A stretch of 17,321 nt of DNA, from the NCBI GenBank assembly GCA_023396095.1, contig JAEWXG010000016.1, forward strand, positions 1 to 17,321, written 5' to 3'. Below are positions 1-7,637 of the stretch, in pieces; positions within the stretch are counted from its first letter, which is position 1, and each line of letters starts with the position of its first letter. The DNA is from Bacillota bacterium (GTDB lineage Bacteria; Bacillota; Clostridia; Christensenellales; UBA3700). A program made the translations under genes and the position numbers. The notes beneath the pieces were generated by a model, which saw nothing but the letters and a program-made list of their open reading frames with translations, was not told where the DNA came from and ran no database searches.

Positions 1-461
1 ACTGTTTCTTCGTTATAATTATCATAACTTATTTCCCTTTTATTTAAATTGGATGTTTTCCAAAAACTTTTACAATTAAAAGGAACAGACCTATTTTTTG
101 AAATATATTTTGAAATATAAAATATTAAATGTTCTGTGCTGTTCTTTTTAATTAAGCATACTTGACTCCATCCCTTTTTAAAATCTATCCAATTAAATAT
201 TTGAGCTCCTGTTCCAGAATAAATAAATTGCTTATAATATTTAGACTCAACTTTATTATTTCTTCCAGGAACTAAGTTTAAATCACAACCGGATAAAAGA
301 AAATGAAAATGCCAAGCTTCATCTTCGTGATGTTCTGGAACTCCTAACAATTTAAAATTATCGCAATTTGTTGATTTTAATAATAACTTCTTCATATTAA
401 CCCATTCTTCTTTAATAGATTCATATTCATACCTTATTTTTTGGTCTGGGTGAATTATCAT
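1..461 (-). CDS. HUH rolling-circle replication initiator, partial
   Basis: The reading frame is open from an ATG at 461 to the window edge, about 153 codons, and the C-terminus lies outside. It carries the two hallmarks of HUH Rep nucleases. One is HFHFLLSG (residues about 51-58), the metal-binding His-hydrophobic-His motif. The other, about 60 residues later, is FYISKYISKN (about 114-123), the Tyr/Lys motif that nicks DNA and holds the 5' phosphotyrosine. The spacing and the intervening Gly/Trp-rich segment resemble the replication-associated proteins of small phages and plasmids (gene II/VP4-like). The usual N-terminal 'LTF' motif is not recognisable: the frame begins YYMIIHPDQ, and a TGA lies at 486-488, just upstream. 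A TTG at 480-482 could extend the frame by seven codons. The gene may therefore be 5'-truncated. It is probably a remnant of an integrated mobile element rather than a host gene. Confidence 0.7.
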   Translation of the reverse strand, partial: MIIHPDQKIRYEYESIKEEWVNMKKLLLKSTNCDNFKLLGVPEHHEDEAWHFHFLLSGCDLNLVPGRNNKVESKYYKQFIYSGTGAQIFNWIDFKKGWSQVCLIKKNSTEHLIFYISKYISKNRSVPFNCKSFWKTSNLNKREISYDNYNEET

Positions 462-490
462 ATAGTATCTATATTTATGCAACTTTCATC

Positions 491-510
491 TTCTTTCTCT
501 TTCTTTCTCT
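491..510. repeat. Perfect tandem 10-mer, polypyrimidine
   Basis: The ten bases TTCTTTCTCT occur twice without a change. On the minus strand the tract is purine-rich and sits just upstream of the Rep-like frame. It may be a slipped-strand expansion that helped break the 5' end of that gene. The flanking stretch up to 698 shows no other coding signal. Confidence 0.6.
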
Positions 511-544
511 TGTGCAGAAATATTTGCTAGCTAGGTAAAAGTAA

Positions 545-568
545 AGTTAAAACTTTTATTTTTTAACT
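545..568 (-). terminator. Possible weak terminator of the lipoprotein unit
   Basis: An 8-bp inverted repeat (AGTTAAAA at 545-552, TTTTAACT at 561-568) lies about 130 bases past the stop of the lipoprotein gene. It is followed on the minus strand by a broken T-rich run. The stem is A/T-only apart from two pairs, so the call is weak. Confidence 0.25.
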
Positions 569-698
569 GGGTTTTATTAGTTTTAATAGTTGCCTTAAAA
601 ATTAATTAAAATAGAAACTTTTAGAAAATTAGTATTTTTTGATTTATTTTGATGCTCAACCTAAAAAATATATTCTTATCAAGTAATCAAGAAAGTTT

Positions 699-1925
699 TT
701 ACTTATCAATTCTTTTTAAACACAATATTAATTCAATCGGAGATTCGTTGGATGTATATGAACCATTTTTCATTTCAAATTCCGAATTTTTATAAATTAT
801 TAATTTTTCTTTTGTTATATTGATTTCATTGAATTCAACCTTTTTAAAAAACACTCTAGTCTGTCCATTATATTGAACAGTTTTCTTTGTCGAAGATTTT
901 ACAAGTGGTATTTTACTTTGCAAATCATCTATCGAGTAGCAAGAAAAAGTATATTCGTTCAATCCTCCACTCCAATAATATGAATCAAGATTTATTCCTA
1001 ACTGATACAATCTATATTTGCCGTTTTTTATCTTATATTTAGATGTTGTCGTATTATTTGCACTTTTTTCTTGCCCTAAATAATGCGCATTAACCGCATT
1101 ATATTTCGCATGAGATATGATTATATCTTTGTTAAAATTGAACCCTATTTCTTCAAGTTTTGTTTTATGGACCGATAGATAATTCCTTTTTAATGGTAAT
1201 AACTCTAAGTCCAAATCAAAGGAATCAATCAATTCTACTAAATATTTTGTTTTTGGATCTTTAAATTCAAATAAAACTGTACTCTCATAATTAGAATAAT
1301 TATTTTGTTCATACCACAAATGTATAATTTTATGTTCTGTTTGATTCACTAAAACATTGTAAGTCAAATTTTTAGCGGATGATAAATAGTTTTTATTTGC
1401 AATTATTCCGGAATCCTTTATTGTTACATAATAACTAATGATATAGAATTCACCAGGTATTTTCAAATGGGTTTTTGAAATACCATAATATAAATACTTT
1501 TTTATTGATGGCGTAGATTTATCAGTAGGATTTGTCCCTAAAATTGTTGAGAACAAAACATCTTTAAATTTCACATCAGCATGTTTTTTTATCCTTTTTG
1601 CTAATCCTTCTAATTCATCATAAACTTTTTTATCAATTGAAAAATCTTGCTCTTTATAATTTATAGCATCAAAAACATCTGTTGATGTTAATATTTGATT
1701 ATCTAACGAAAATAATTGTTGGTTTTTTATTTTTATAGTACTGCCGTTCTTTAAATTTATATATGGTTCATAAATAGATTGAATATCTTCTTGATTAAGA
1801 TTGATTTTTGATAAATTATCCTTGTAATTTACATATTTTTCTTTGACTGTCTTTGAATCACAGGACCCTAAGAAAATTGAAAACAATAAAATTAAAATTA
1901 CTATAATTAAAAACTTCTTTTTCAT
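699..1925 (-). CDS. Lipoprotein of unknown function
   Basis: This 408-residue protein begins with a lysine-rich n-region and a hydrophobic core, followed by the lipobox LGSC with the modifiable cysteine at residue 22. It should be exported, lipidated and anchored to the outer face of the membrane. The mature part is rich in Lys, Asn, Tyr and beta-type stretches, with no catalytic motif or family I recognise and no further membrane span. The start lies only two bases beyond the stop of the LURP-one-like gene, with an AGAG ribosome site inside that gene's end, so the two are co-transcribed. The pairing hints at a joint envelope role, but the function cannot be assigned from sequence alone. Confidence 0.8.
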   Translation of the reverse strand: MKKKFLIIVILILLFSIFLGSCDSKTVKEKYVNYKDNLSKINLNQEDIQSIYEPYINLKNGSTIKIKNQQLFSLDNQILTSTDVFDAINYKEQDFSIDKKVYDELEGLAKRIKKHADVKFKDVLFSTILGTNPTDKSTPSIKKYLYYGISKTHLKIPGEFYIISYYVTIKDSGIIANKNYLSSAKNLTYNVLVNQTEHKIIHLWYEQNNYSNYESTVLFEFKDPKTKYLVELIDSFDLDLELLPLKRNYLSVHKTKLEEIGFNFNKDIIISHAKYNAVNAHYLGQEKSANNTTTSKYKIKNGKYRLYQLGINLDSYYWSGGLNEYTFSCYSIDDLQSKIPLVKSSTKKTVQYNGQTRVFFKKVEFNEINITKEKLIIYKNSEFEMKNGSYTSNESPIELILCLKRIDK

Positions 1926-1927
1926 TA

Positions 1928-2437
1928 TTAATCTCTACTTTTATTTGAATGATAAATTGCATCAATTGCAATAGTAAACATTATAAAATATTTATTAGCA
2001 AAAACTGAATTATCTAATATTTCCAAAGTGTATTTATCTTTAACAATCTTAAATTTTTTATTTATTCTAGCAACTTCTTTATTGTCATTAAGTTGATAAA
2101 ATGACATTGAAAATATATTTTTCTTTGTTTTTATTAATAAAACTTGATTATTATCTTTATCTTTTACTATAGTTTTAATACCAAAAAATTTAATTCTTTT
2201 CTTTACTTTATATAAAAGATTTTCATTTTCAAAAATATGATATTCTGGAAAAATTTTAAATAATTTTTGTTTAATTTTAGCTATCTCTGTACCATTTGCA
2301 TCTAAAATGGTTAGCTTTTTCCCTATCTCAAAAGAATGCAATTTTCCTTTTACAAAAAACTGTGGATTATCGTTCTCATCTGTTATTTTAATAGAATCTT
2401 TGATTGAAAAAACTTTTTGATCAATATAATAAATCAT
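1928..2437 (-). CDS. LURP-one-related (Tubby-C-like fold) protein
   Basis: This 169-residue protein resembles the LURP-one-related/YxjI family. It has repeated short beta strands with the typical order: an N-terminal 'YYIDQKVFSIKDSIKITDENDNPQFFVKGK' type opening, then turns of the form 'DANGTEIAKIKQK', 'ENLLYKVKKR' and 'DKDNNQVLLIKTK'. Family members form a membrane-associated or lipid-binding beta barrel around a C-terminal helix; here the hydrophobic segment near residues 145-160 fits that helix. I chose the ATG at 2437 because a strong AGGGGG ribosome site stands six bases upstream. A longer frame from a TTG at 2494 has no such site. It is the first gene of a two-gene unit with the lipoprotein. 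The precise role of this family in bacteria is not established. Confidence 0.7.
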   Translation of the reverse strand: MIYYIDQKVFSIKDSIKITDENDNPQFFVKGKLHSFEIGKKLTILDANGTEIAKIKQKLFKIFPEYHIFENENLLYKVKKRIKFFGIKTIVKDKDNNQVLLIKTKKNIFSMSFYQLNDNKEVARINKKFKIVKDKYTLEILDNSVFANKYFIMFTIAIDAIYHSNKSRD

Positions 2438-2521
2438 AATACCCCCTACCACATTATCACACTTATAGTTTAACATAGTAATTAAAATAATCAATGCGTA
2501 TAAAATTGAAAATGTTTTGCT

Positions 2522-3169
2522 CTATAACGTTACTAATATATGTAATAAATTATCCATAGCCAGTCCAGCAACTAAAGCAGTTTCATAAAGATGTCTATAT
2601 ATTTCACGATATTTTAAAACCATTCTAAAATCTAGAGATTCATCATCAAAAAGTTTTAATAAGGCAAGTGACCTAATAGAAAACACCTCATTCACCATCT
2701 TCTTAACTCCTATTGCACTATTTTTTGAATCCACTCTTCTCTTCGCCATACATTGAATAGCCATTAATATCCCATCAGATATTTCTTTTAATTTGTATGC
2801 AATTTGCTTCATGTCGTCTCTTGGTTTCACATTAAAAACCCTCATCTCTTCTACTGTTGTTTGAGCATAATCTAAATATTCATCTAATTGTCCGGATAAA
2901 GCATATAAATCTTTTCTCCCAACAGGTGTTAAGCCTGATAAATTAAAAAATCCGACATCGTCAATTGAAGTAATAATATTTTTATCTAATTCTGCAACAA
3001 AATCTCTTCTTGCTTGATCTCCTCTTTTCTCAGCCAATATCACACTTGAAGCATGTTCTTCATCTTGCGTATCAAAATATTTAACAAGTTCTGTAAAACC
3101 ATCCTTAACTGCAATACATTGAACTTCTAACAACTTTGAAAAATCAATTCTCTTTTTAAAAATTTTCAT
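2522..3169 (-). CDS. DUF47 family PhoU-like phosphate transport regulator
   Basis: This 215-residue, almost wholly helical protein of the DUF47/PhoU-like group is the usual partner of PiT phosphate transporters. It shows the characteristic beginning (an FDxLL-like segment, here FSKLLEVQCIAVKDGF). It also has the charged helix with HASSVILAEKRGDQARRDF and the 'TPVGRKDLYALSGQLDEYLDYAQ' segment, which matches the family's 'TPIdReDi..Ls..lDdilD' core with its Asp/Glu metal-site residues. Family members are soluble regulators or accessory proteins of phosphate uptake. The ATG at 3169 overlaps the pit stop codon as ATGA, so translation is coupled to the transporter. A longer frame from TTG 3244 lies inside pit and is not credible. 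At 215 residues it is full length for the family. Confidence 0.88.
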   Translation of the reverse strand: MKIFKKRIDFSKLLEVQCIAVKDGFTELVKYFDTQDEEHASSVILAEKRGDQARRDFVAELDKNIITSIDDVGFFNLSGLTPVGRKDLYALSGQLDEYLDYAQTTVEEMRVFNVKPRDDMKQIAYKLKEISDGILMAIQCMAKRRVDSKNSAIGVKKMVNEVFSIRSLALLKLFDDESLDFRMVLKYREIYRHLYETALVAGLAMDNLLHILVTL

Positions 3170-4194
3170 TTTAACATTCCTCCTTTTAAAACTAAAGCAA
3201 ATAATGCTGAAAAAATTAGTGTGCAAGGTATAGTTAATAGCCAATTAATAACTATTTTTCTAGATACACTCCATCTTACTGAATTAATATTTGAAGTCAT
3301 TCCTATCCCCATTATAGAAGATGATGTAACTTGTCCAATTGATACTGGAATTCCTAAAAACGATGCACCAAAAATTATAAATTGTGATGATACCTGAGAA
3401 ACAAATGAGTCAAATGCATTAATTGAATAAATCTTATTCCCTATCGTTGAAATTAATTTATTACCACCAAAAATTAAACCTACATTAAATATTAAACTCA
3501 TAATTATCAAGAATTCATATCCAACTAGGTTATAACTAATTTTTGCTGGAATTGCTATAATAAGCAACATAACAATGCCTAATGATTTCATAATATCATT
3601 AATTGAGATCGCCATTGATATTATTCCCACATTAACTCTTTGTAAAAAATTTATTATATAAATTGCCCTTCTTCTTAATCTTGATGCAACAAAACGTAGA
3701 ATTATCATAATTAAATATCCAGCAAATAATGTGATTATTGGAGTTAATAGTGTAACTAAAATGACTTTAAAAAATATTTGTTGCCCATTTAAAACTGACG
3801 CACCAAAAAGTGGCAAAGCAGCACCTATAAGAGATCCCATTAATGCATGTGATGCACTTGATGGCAATTTAACGAGTGATGCAAATATTAACCAAATAGT
3901 TGAAGAACAAATTGCCGCAAACACAAAAATAAAACCCTCAGTAGAACTATAATGAGAATAAGTACTGGAATTAACAATAGATTCCTTAATAGTTAATGCA
4001 ACCTGGATATTATTTGTTCTAAATGTAATTATTGGAGCAATAATATTGACAGCACATGCAATCAACATTGATTCAATTTTTCCAATTGAAGAAGACACGA
4101 CTGGCGTAGCAACTTCATTGGCACCATCTTGAATGCCCATACAAAGCGTATAAAAACCAACGACAATTAAAATTAACCAATATTGTACGCTCAT
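3166..4194 (-). CDS. pit: PiT family inorganic phosphate transporter
   Basis: This 342-residue polytopic membrane protein takes up inorganic phosphate with cations (PiT/PHO-4 family). Both half-repeats of the family are visible. The N-terminal one has QDGANEVATPV (residues about 22-32), the family signature with its Asp and Asn. It is followed by KLPSSASHALMGSLIGA, the counterpart of 'PvSttHal.ga'. The second half has GIPVSIGQVTSSSIMGIG, in which the usual STTH is replaced by SIGQ, followed by a V-x-W...W...P tail. The ribosome site AGGATAGG precedes the ATG at 4194. The gene ends in TGA, overlapping the start of the DUF47 partner by four bases. Substrate specificity (phosphate rather than sulfate) is inferred from this pairing. 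Confidence 0.9.
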   Translation of the reverse strand: MSVQYWLILIVVGFYTLCMGIQDGANEVATPVVSSSIGKIESMLIACAVNIIAPIITFRTNNIQVALTIKESIVNSSTYSHYSSTEGFIFVFAAICSSTIWLIFASLVKLPSSASHALMGSLIGAALPLFGASVLNGQQIFFKVILVTLLTPIITLFAGYLIMIILRFVASRLRRRAIYIINFLQRVNVGIISMAISINDIMKSLGIVMLLIIAIPAKISYNLVGYEFLIIMSLIFNVGLIFGGNKLISTIGNKIYSINAFDSFVSQVSSQFIIFGASFLGIPVSIGQVTSSSIMGIGMTSNINSVRWSVSRKIVINWLLTIPCTLIFSALFALVLKGGMLK

Positions 4195-4414
4195 ATACCT
4201 ATCCTAAAACTACACGTATTTTTATTCAAAGTTAGAATATAAAATAAATATAATATATTATTTGTAAATAATAATATCATAATTAAATTATTTTACGATA
4301 TTTAAAATTACAATTATGTTAAAAAATCGACATTATCATATAAAAAACTTTTAGAGATTAAACAATAACTCACTTTTTCATCAAGTCAAATTTTGATTTC
4401 AATAATATATGTCT

Positions 4415-4442
4415 TTGAACTTAATTAAAAATGTAATATAAT
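4415..4442 (+). promoter_or_regulatory. Promoter of the tRNA-Thr gene
   Basis: TTGAAC (4415-4420) and a perfect TATAAT (4437-4442) are separated by 16 bases. They place transcription start near 4449, about ten bases before the tRNA. No other plus-strand gene follows, so this promoter serves the tRNA alone. The rest of the 265-base gap (4195-4459) is A+T-rich with no gene. Confidence 0.8.
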
Positions 4443-4459
4443 TATTTTGCATAGCTTGT

Positions 4460-4535
4460 GCTAACATAGCTCAGTAGGTAGAGCAAGTGATTCGTAATCA
4501 CTAGGTCAGCAGTTCGATTCTGCTTGTTAGCTCCA
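4460..4535 (+). tRNA. tRNA-Thr (anticodon CGT)
   Basis: The 76-base cloverleaf is complete. The acceptor GCTAACA pairs with TGTTAGC, and the D-arm is GCTC/GAGC. The anticodon stem is AGTGA/TCACT with loop TTCGTAA. A five-base variable loop, a T-stem AGCAG/CTGCT with loop TTCGATT, discriminator T and an encoded CCA follow. The anticodon CGT reads ACG, the rarest threonine codon in such A+T-rich DNA. It is a lone tRNA, and only six bases separate its 3' end from the stop codon of the convergent acyltransferase gene. No terminator hairpin is visible after it. Confidence 0.96.
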
Positions 4536-4541
4536 CTACTT

Positions 4542-5849
4542 TTATTTACCCTGCATATTAAAATATTTTATAGTTTCATCAATTTCTTTTTCAATAAGCG
4601 AAAAGTAATTTTTTGCAATTTCTTCGTCTTTATTGTTCCCTCTTATTGCCGTAGACAACGTCATTTCATTAAGTAAAGTGGTTGCCGATAATAAAAAGAA
4701 TGGTTTATATTTAACAGCACCAGACATAAACCCATCAACAATTTTAGTATCATTAAATGTATAAAAATCTTCTCTTAAAATTCCTATATTACTTATTGCC
4801 AATAACGGATTCGAATAACCTCTGCTTATTAGTTTTTCTGAAACTACAGCAGGGAAAATACCATAAGCCAATTTTAATAAAGGCAATCTATATAAACCCA
4901 AAAATTTATCTCTCTTGTTTTTATTCAAAGACATTAATATATCTAATAGTGTATCTTTTAGTGTATCTCCTTTTCTATTTACAAGACACATCATCCAAGC
5001 TGTATGATTTGTAAATCTTCCTTCTTCAATATTTTTAATATGTTTTCTCAAATCAACAGCGCAAGCAACAACCACCTTACTATTAACATCATAATGACCA
5101 ACTTCATACAATGCTCTGATAGCAATCAAAACCAACAAATCGTTAACCGTTAAGGAATATTCTTTTCCAATTTCTTTTAATTTTAAAAATTTATCAGACG
5201 TAATTTTATGCCTAATAACTCGATTAACATCATTTATTGAATCTTTTGTCCATGGAAATGCATGGTCATCAACTAATTTACCACGGTCCTTGAATAATCT
5301 TTTAGCAGCTTTCGAATCTTCTTGATTAAATTTAGTATATACCTGCTCAAAATTTCTACTACCAACTTTAAATTGTAATTTATCAAATTCCTTGTTAGAG
5401 ATTTTATTATAATTATCAACAATTATTCGTAATAATTCTTTTAATCCTCCACCATCCATACACATATGATTCATTATTAACAAAAAAACACTTTCCTGTT
5501 TAGTTGATAATATTAAAACTTTAAGTTGTATGTTGCTTTCATAAGGAATTTGACTAGATAAAAATTTGTTTACTTCTTTTTCATCTATTTTATCAACTTC
5601 TCTATATTCAAAAAAATCATTTAATTTAAAAGGTTCGACTTTCCAATATGCATTTATTTTACTGGGCTGAAAACTACTGTGCAAGATTCTTATATTTTCT
5701 ATGGTGTACATTAAAGACGCAGAAATTGTCTCTTTATCAATTATTCCTTTATAGTCAAATCTAACATGTATCATGCGGTCATAATAATTTCTAAAAAGAA
5801 ATTGCATCTTATCCCACATTTCAGCTTTTATAATTTCATTGCCATTCAT
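4542..5849 (-). CDS. Condensation-domain-like (CoA-dependent) acyltransferase
   Basis: This 435-residue protein belongs to the superfamily of NRPS condensation domains, PapA-type and alcohol acetyltransferases. The active-site motif is NHMCMDGGG: H128-x3-D132-G, matching the second His of HHxxxDG with Asn in place of the first. Later segments fit the second half of the fold: a 'VVVACAVDLRKHI' strand, the 'SNIGIL' floor-loop-like strand and the 'MSGAVKYKPFFLLSATTL' segment. It lacks carrier-protein or adenylation domains, so it is a free-standing acyltransferase, probably acting on a lipid or alcohol acceptor; the substrate is unknown. I chose ATG 5849. The frame can be extended to TTG 5864, but that overlaps the upstream stop. 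Only five bases separate it from the HAAS gene, so the two form an operon. Confidence 0.72.
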   Translation of the reverse strand: MNGNEIIKAEMWDKMQFLFRNYYDRMIHVRFDYKGIIDKETISASLMYTIENIRILHSSFQPSKINAYWKVEPFKLNDFFEYREVDKIDEKEVNKFLSSQIPYESNIQLKVLILSTKQESVFLLIMNHMCMDGGGLKELLRIIVDNYNKISNKEFDKLQFKVGSRNFEQVYTKFNQEDSKAAKRLFKDRGKLVDDHAFPWTKDSINDVNRVIRHKITSDKFLKLKEIGKEYSLTVNDLLVLIAIRALYEVGHYDVNSKVVVACAVDLRKHIKNIEEGRFTNHTAWMMCLVNRKGDTLKDTLLDILMSLNKNKRDKFLGLYRLPLLKLAYGIFPAVVSEKLISRGYSNPLLAISNIGILREDFYTFNDTKIVDGFMSGAVKYKPFFLLSATTLLNEMTLSTAIRGNNKDEEIAKNYFSLIEKEIDETIKYFNMQGK

Positions 5850-5854
5850 ATTTA

Positions 5855-6673
5855 TTATTCCCAAGATGTATAATTTTTCTCATCAATATTTTTATTTCTC
5901 TTTTTCTTGCTGCCAAATGGTTTAATGTAAGCAAGTAAAATAATTACACTTATTATTATGCCAAACATTAAAATTAACCATCCCTTGTTCCAAGCAACTA
6001 ATTGCGAAATACCTAACATTACATAAATAAGTACGGATGAAATAACAATAAAAGTAATTAAACTTAAAAAAGCAATTTTACTCTTTGTTGCGTACGCAAT
6101 GACTGCATCAACTAAAAAGATTGAAATTACCATAATTAGAACTATAAACCAGTCATATTCTAAATCGCCTAACATCAAAATCATTAGATAAATAAAAATA
6201 AAAACGAACACTGAAATTGGTACTGCAAATATTCGCATTAATAAATATTTCTTTTTCTTTGCTGATAAAACAGATACTAAAGTAAAAATAGTACTAATAG
6301 CTAAAAATATTCCACCAACAATAACCAACCAAGTTTTGTTCCAAGCATGCGTCACAAAACTAATTGTTAGGAATGCTGTCAAAATAATCAAAGTATAAAT
6401 TAATGCAATAGAAAACATTTTTTTAGTGAAACTTTTAATTGGTTCTGGATTTAATCTTCTTTTTTCAAATTCTAAAATTTGATTATCTATATTTCCTAAA
6501 CTACTAATAGCTGTCATATATATTAAATCATCATCCTTCATTCCATCTAGTTTTAATTGTTGTGCTTTATCCTTTAATTGATATAACAATTTAATCCTAT
6601 ATTCTTTGGCTTCTACTGAAGGTGGAATTGCACGAAACTTATCTTCTAAAAAACTTTTAAATTTATCTTCCAT
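5855..6673 (-). CDS. HAAS/permease-prefix-domain membrane protein
   Basis: The first ~75 residues form a soluble helical domain with the pattern of the HAAS/permease prefix (DUF1700-like) group: a short helix, 'E...I..L.Y.LKDKAQQL..DGM.DDDLIYMTAISSLGN'. About six hydrophobic membrane segments and a Lys-rich tail follow. Such proteins usually sit beside PadR-type regulators and act as membrane sensors or anti-regulators; no PadR gene is present here. AAGGAG stands 12 bases before the ATG at 6673, but only six before an in-frame TTG at 6679. The true start may therefore be that TTG, two codons longer. It is co-transcribed with the acyltransferase, and a perfect inverted repeat upstream (6735-6755) may be its operator. 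Confidence 0.65.
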   Translation of the reverse strand: MEDKFKSFLEDKFRAIPPSVEAKEYRIKLLYQLKDKAQQLKLDGMKDDDLIYMTAISSLGNIDNQILEFEKRRLNPEPIKSFTKKMFSIALIYTLIILTAFLTISFVTHAWNKTWLVIVGGIFLAISTIFTLVSVLSAKKKKYLLMRIFAVPISVFVFIFIYLMILMLGDLEYDWFIVLIMVISIFLVDAVIAYATKSKIAFLSLITFIVISSVLIYVMLGISQLVAWNKGWLILMFGIIISVIILLAYIKPFGSKKKRNKNIDEKNYTSWE

Positions 6674-6734
6674 ATACAAATTATTCTCCTTCAATATATA
6701 TTTTAGTTGAATTATTCATATTTGAAAATGGATT

Positions 6735-6755
6735 TTTTTCACAAAAAGTGAAAAA
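6735..6755. promoter_or_regulatory. Perfect inverted repeat, candidate operator
   Basis: TTTTTCAC (6735-6742) and GTGAAAAA (6748-6755) form a perfect 8-bp dyad around five A's. It lies 60-80 bases before the HAAS gene start and well after the folT terminator. Its size and symmetry suit a dimeric repressor of the PadR or MarR kind. That identity is inferred from the HAAS context only. Confidence 0.45.
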
Positions 6756-6802
6756 TTTAATGTTTTTTTATAAAAATGTAGTATATTGCACAATAATTAA
6801 AA

Positions 6803-6838
6803 AAATAAATAGCAATAATAAAAATTTGCTATTTATTT
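6803..6838 (-). terminator. Terminator of folT
   Basis: A perfect 13-bp stem (AAATAAATAGCAA at 6803-6815, TTGCTATTTATTT at 6826-6838) follows the folT stop codon by 26 bases. On the minus strand it continues into a T7 tract at 6799-6805. It is G+C-poor but long and perfect. Confidence 0.8.
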
Positions 6839-6863
6839 AATAAAATTTTTTCTAATTTTTTAC

Positions 6864-7484
6864 TTAAATTTCTTGTGGCTCCAAAACCGGCTTTGCTTCT
6901 GCTTTTTCTAATATTTGAATTATATATGGTTTCGAAAAATGATTTTTTAATCTTAATGATAATAAATAACTAACAACACCATTTATAACAATCCAAGCAA
7001 ATTGTTTTGCCGCTCTCATTGGTAATGTCACTTTATAAATATATAACAAATCTTTTCCAAAATGTTTTGACTTATCCCAATTTGCCAAAAAAAACGCATT
7101 TCCAAATCCGCCTACCACTAATGTGCAAATTAAGTATATAAGCAATGAACTAATTAAAGTTTTAATTAAAAAGTTTTGACTATCTGTCAATCTCCTAAAA
7201 TGAATAAAATGATAAATTAAACCAGCAATTAAAGACATAAGACCAGTTGATAGCATAATTAATGGTGAAAATGGTCCCTGTGGAGCAATGAACGCAACGA
7301 TTGCATCTCCTGCCATTGCAATTAAAAAACCGAAAATTGGGCCAAGAAAATATCCAGCAATTATGCCACCCAAATAAACAAATGATGCTCTTCCTATAAC
7401 ATCTGCGTTAAATGAAACAAAATTTAAACATATTAATATAGCTAACATGATAGCCATATCAACAATTTTTTTCGTCTTCATCAT
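6864..7484 (-). CDS. folT: Folate-specific ECF transporter S component
   Basis: This 206-residue integral membrane protein of about six segments is the substrate-binding (S) subunit that captures folate. It hands folate to the shared EcfA-A'-T energy module, which is not encoded in this window. Features of the FolT group are the N-terminal 'IVDMAIMLAILICLNFVS' span, then VYLGGIIAGYFLGPIFGFLIAMAGDAIVAF (residues about 36-65) with the Gly-rich small-residue face, and PQGPFSPLIMLSTGLMSLIAGLIYH. Folate specificity is supported independently by the tetrahydrofolate riboswitch in its leader. The start is the first of two adjacent ATGs, with AGGAGG eight bases upstream. That ribosome site is embedded in a hairpin. 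Transcription ends at the stem at 6803-6838. Confidence 0.93.
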   Translation of the reverse strand: MMKTKKIVDMAIMLAILICLNFVSFNADVIGRASFVYLGGIIAGYFLGPIFGFLIAMAGDAIVAFIAPQGPFSPLIMLSTGLMSLIAGLIYHFIHFRRLTDSQNFLIKTLISSLLIYLICTLVVGGFGNAFFLANWDKSKHFGKDLLYIYKVTLPMRAAKQFAWIVINGVVSYLLSLRLKNHFSKPYIIQILEKAEAKPVLEPQEI

Positions 7485-7490
7485 AAAAAA

Positions 7491-7520
7491 GACCTCCTAA
7501 ATATTGATATAGCAGAGGTC
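7491..7520 (-). promoter_or_regulatory. folT expression platform: hairpin hiding the Shine-Dalgarno
   Basis: On the minus strand GACCTC (7520-7515) pairs with GAGGTC (7496-7491). The 3' arm contains the AGGAGG ribosome site, and a T6 tract follows immediately, ending at the ATG. The hairpin can thus act as a ribosome-site sequestor, and possibly as a terminator. Its 5' arm overlaps CTCTGC (7517-7512), which is complementary to GCAGAG at the 5' end of the aptamer (7629-7624). This gives a mutually exclusive alternative pairing. Confidence 0.85.
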
Positions 7521-7536
7521 CTAATTACAAATATAA

Positions 7537-7631
7537 TTACAGCGGACGCAATTCAATATCGCAGGAATTTCCTTTCGTTTGACATCAACATCCCGTATGT
7601 CAACACTTGACGCATTGAATTTACTCTGCAA
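7537..7631 (-). ncRNA. Tetrahydrofolate (THF) riboswitch
   Basis: The minus-strand leader of folT matches the THF (folT) riboswitch closely. P1 is TTGCAG with CTGTAA. GCAGAGTA is followed by P2 ATTCAAT/ATTGAAT, then GCGTCAAGTG and P3 TTGACAT/ATGTCAA enclosing ACGGGATGTTG. After these come ACGAA and the 3' core TGCGTCCGCT. The conserved GGGATGTTG, ACGAA and GCGTCCGC blocks are all present in order. It should bind reduced folates and switch folT off when they are plentiful, through the hairpin at 7491-7520. Confidence 0.95.
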
Positions 7632-7637
7632 ATTAAC

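Noticed and set aside
3731..3952. Plus-strand frame of 73 codons inside pit
   Set aside because: It lies fully antisense to a well-supported transporter gene, with no ribosome site or recognisable protein.
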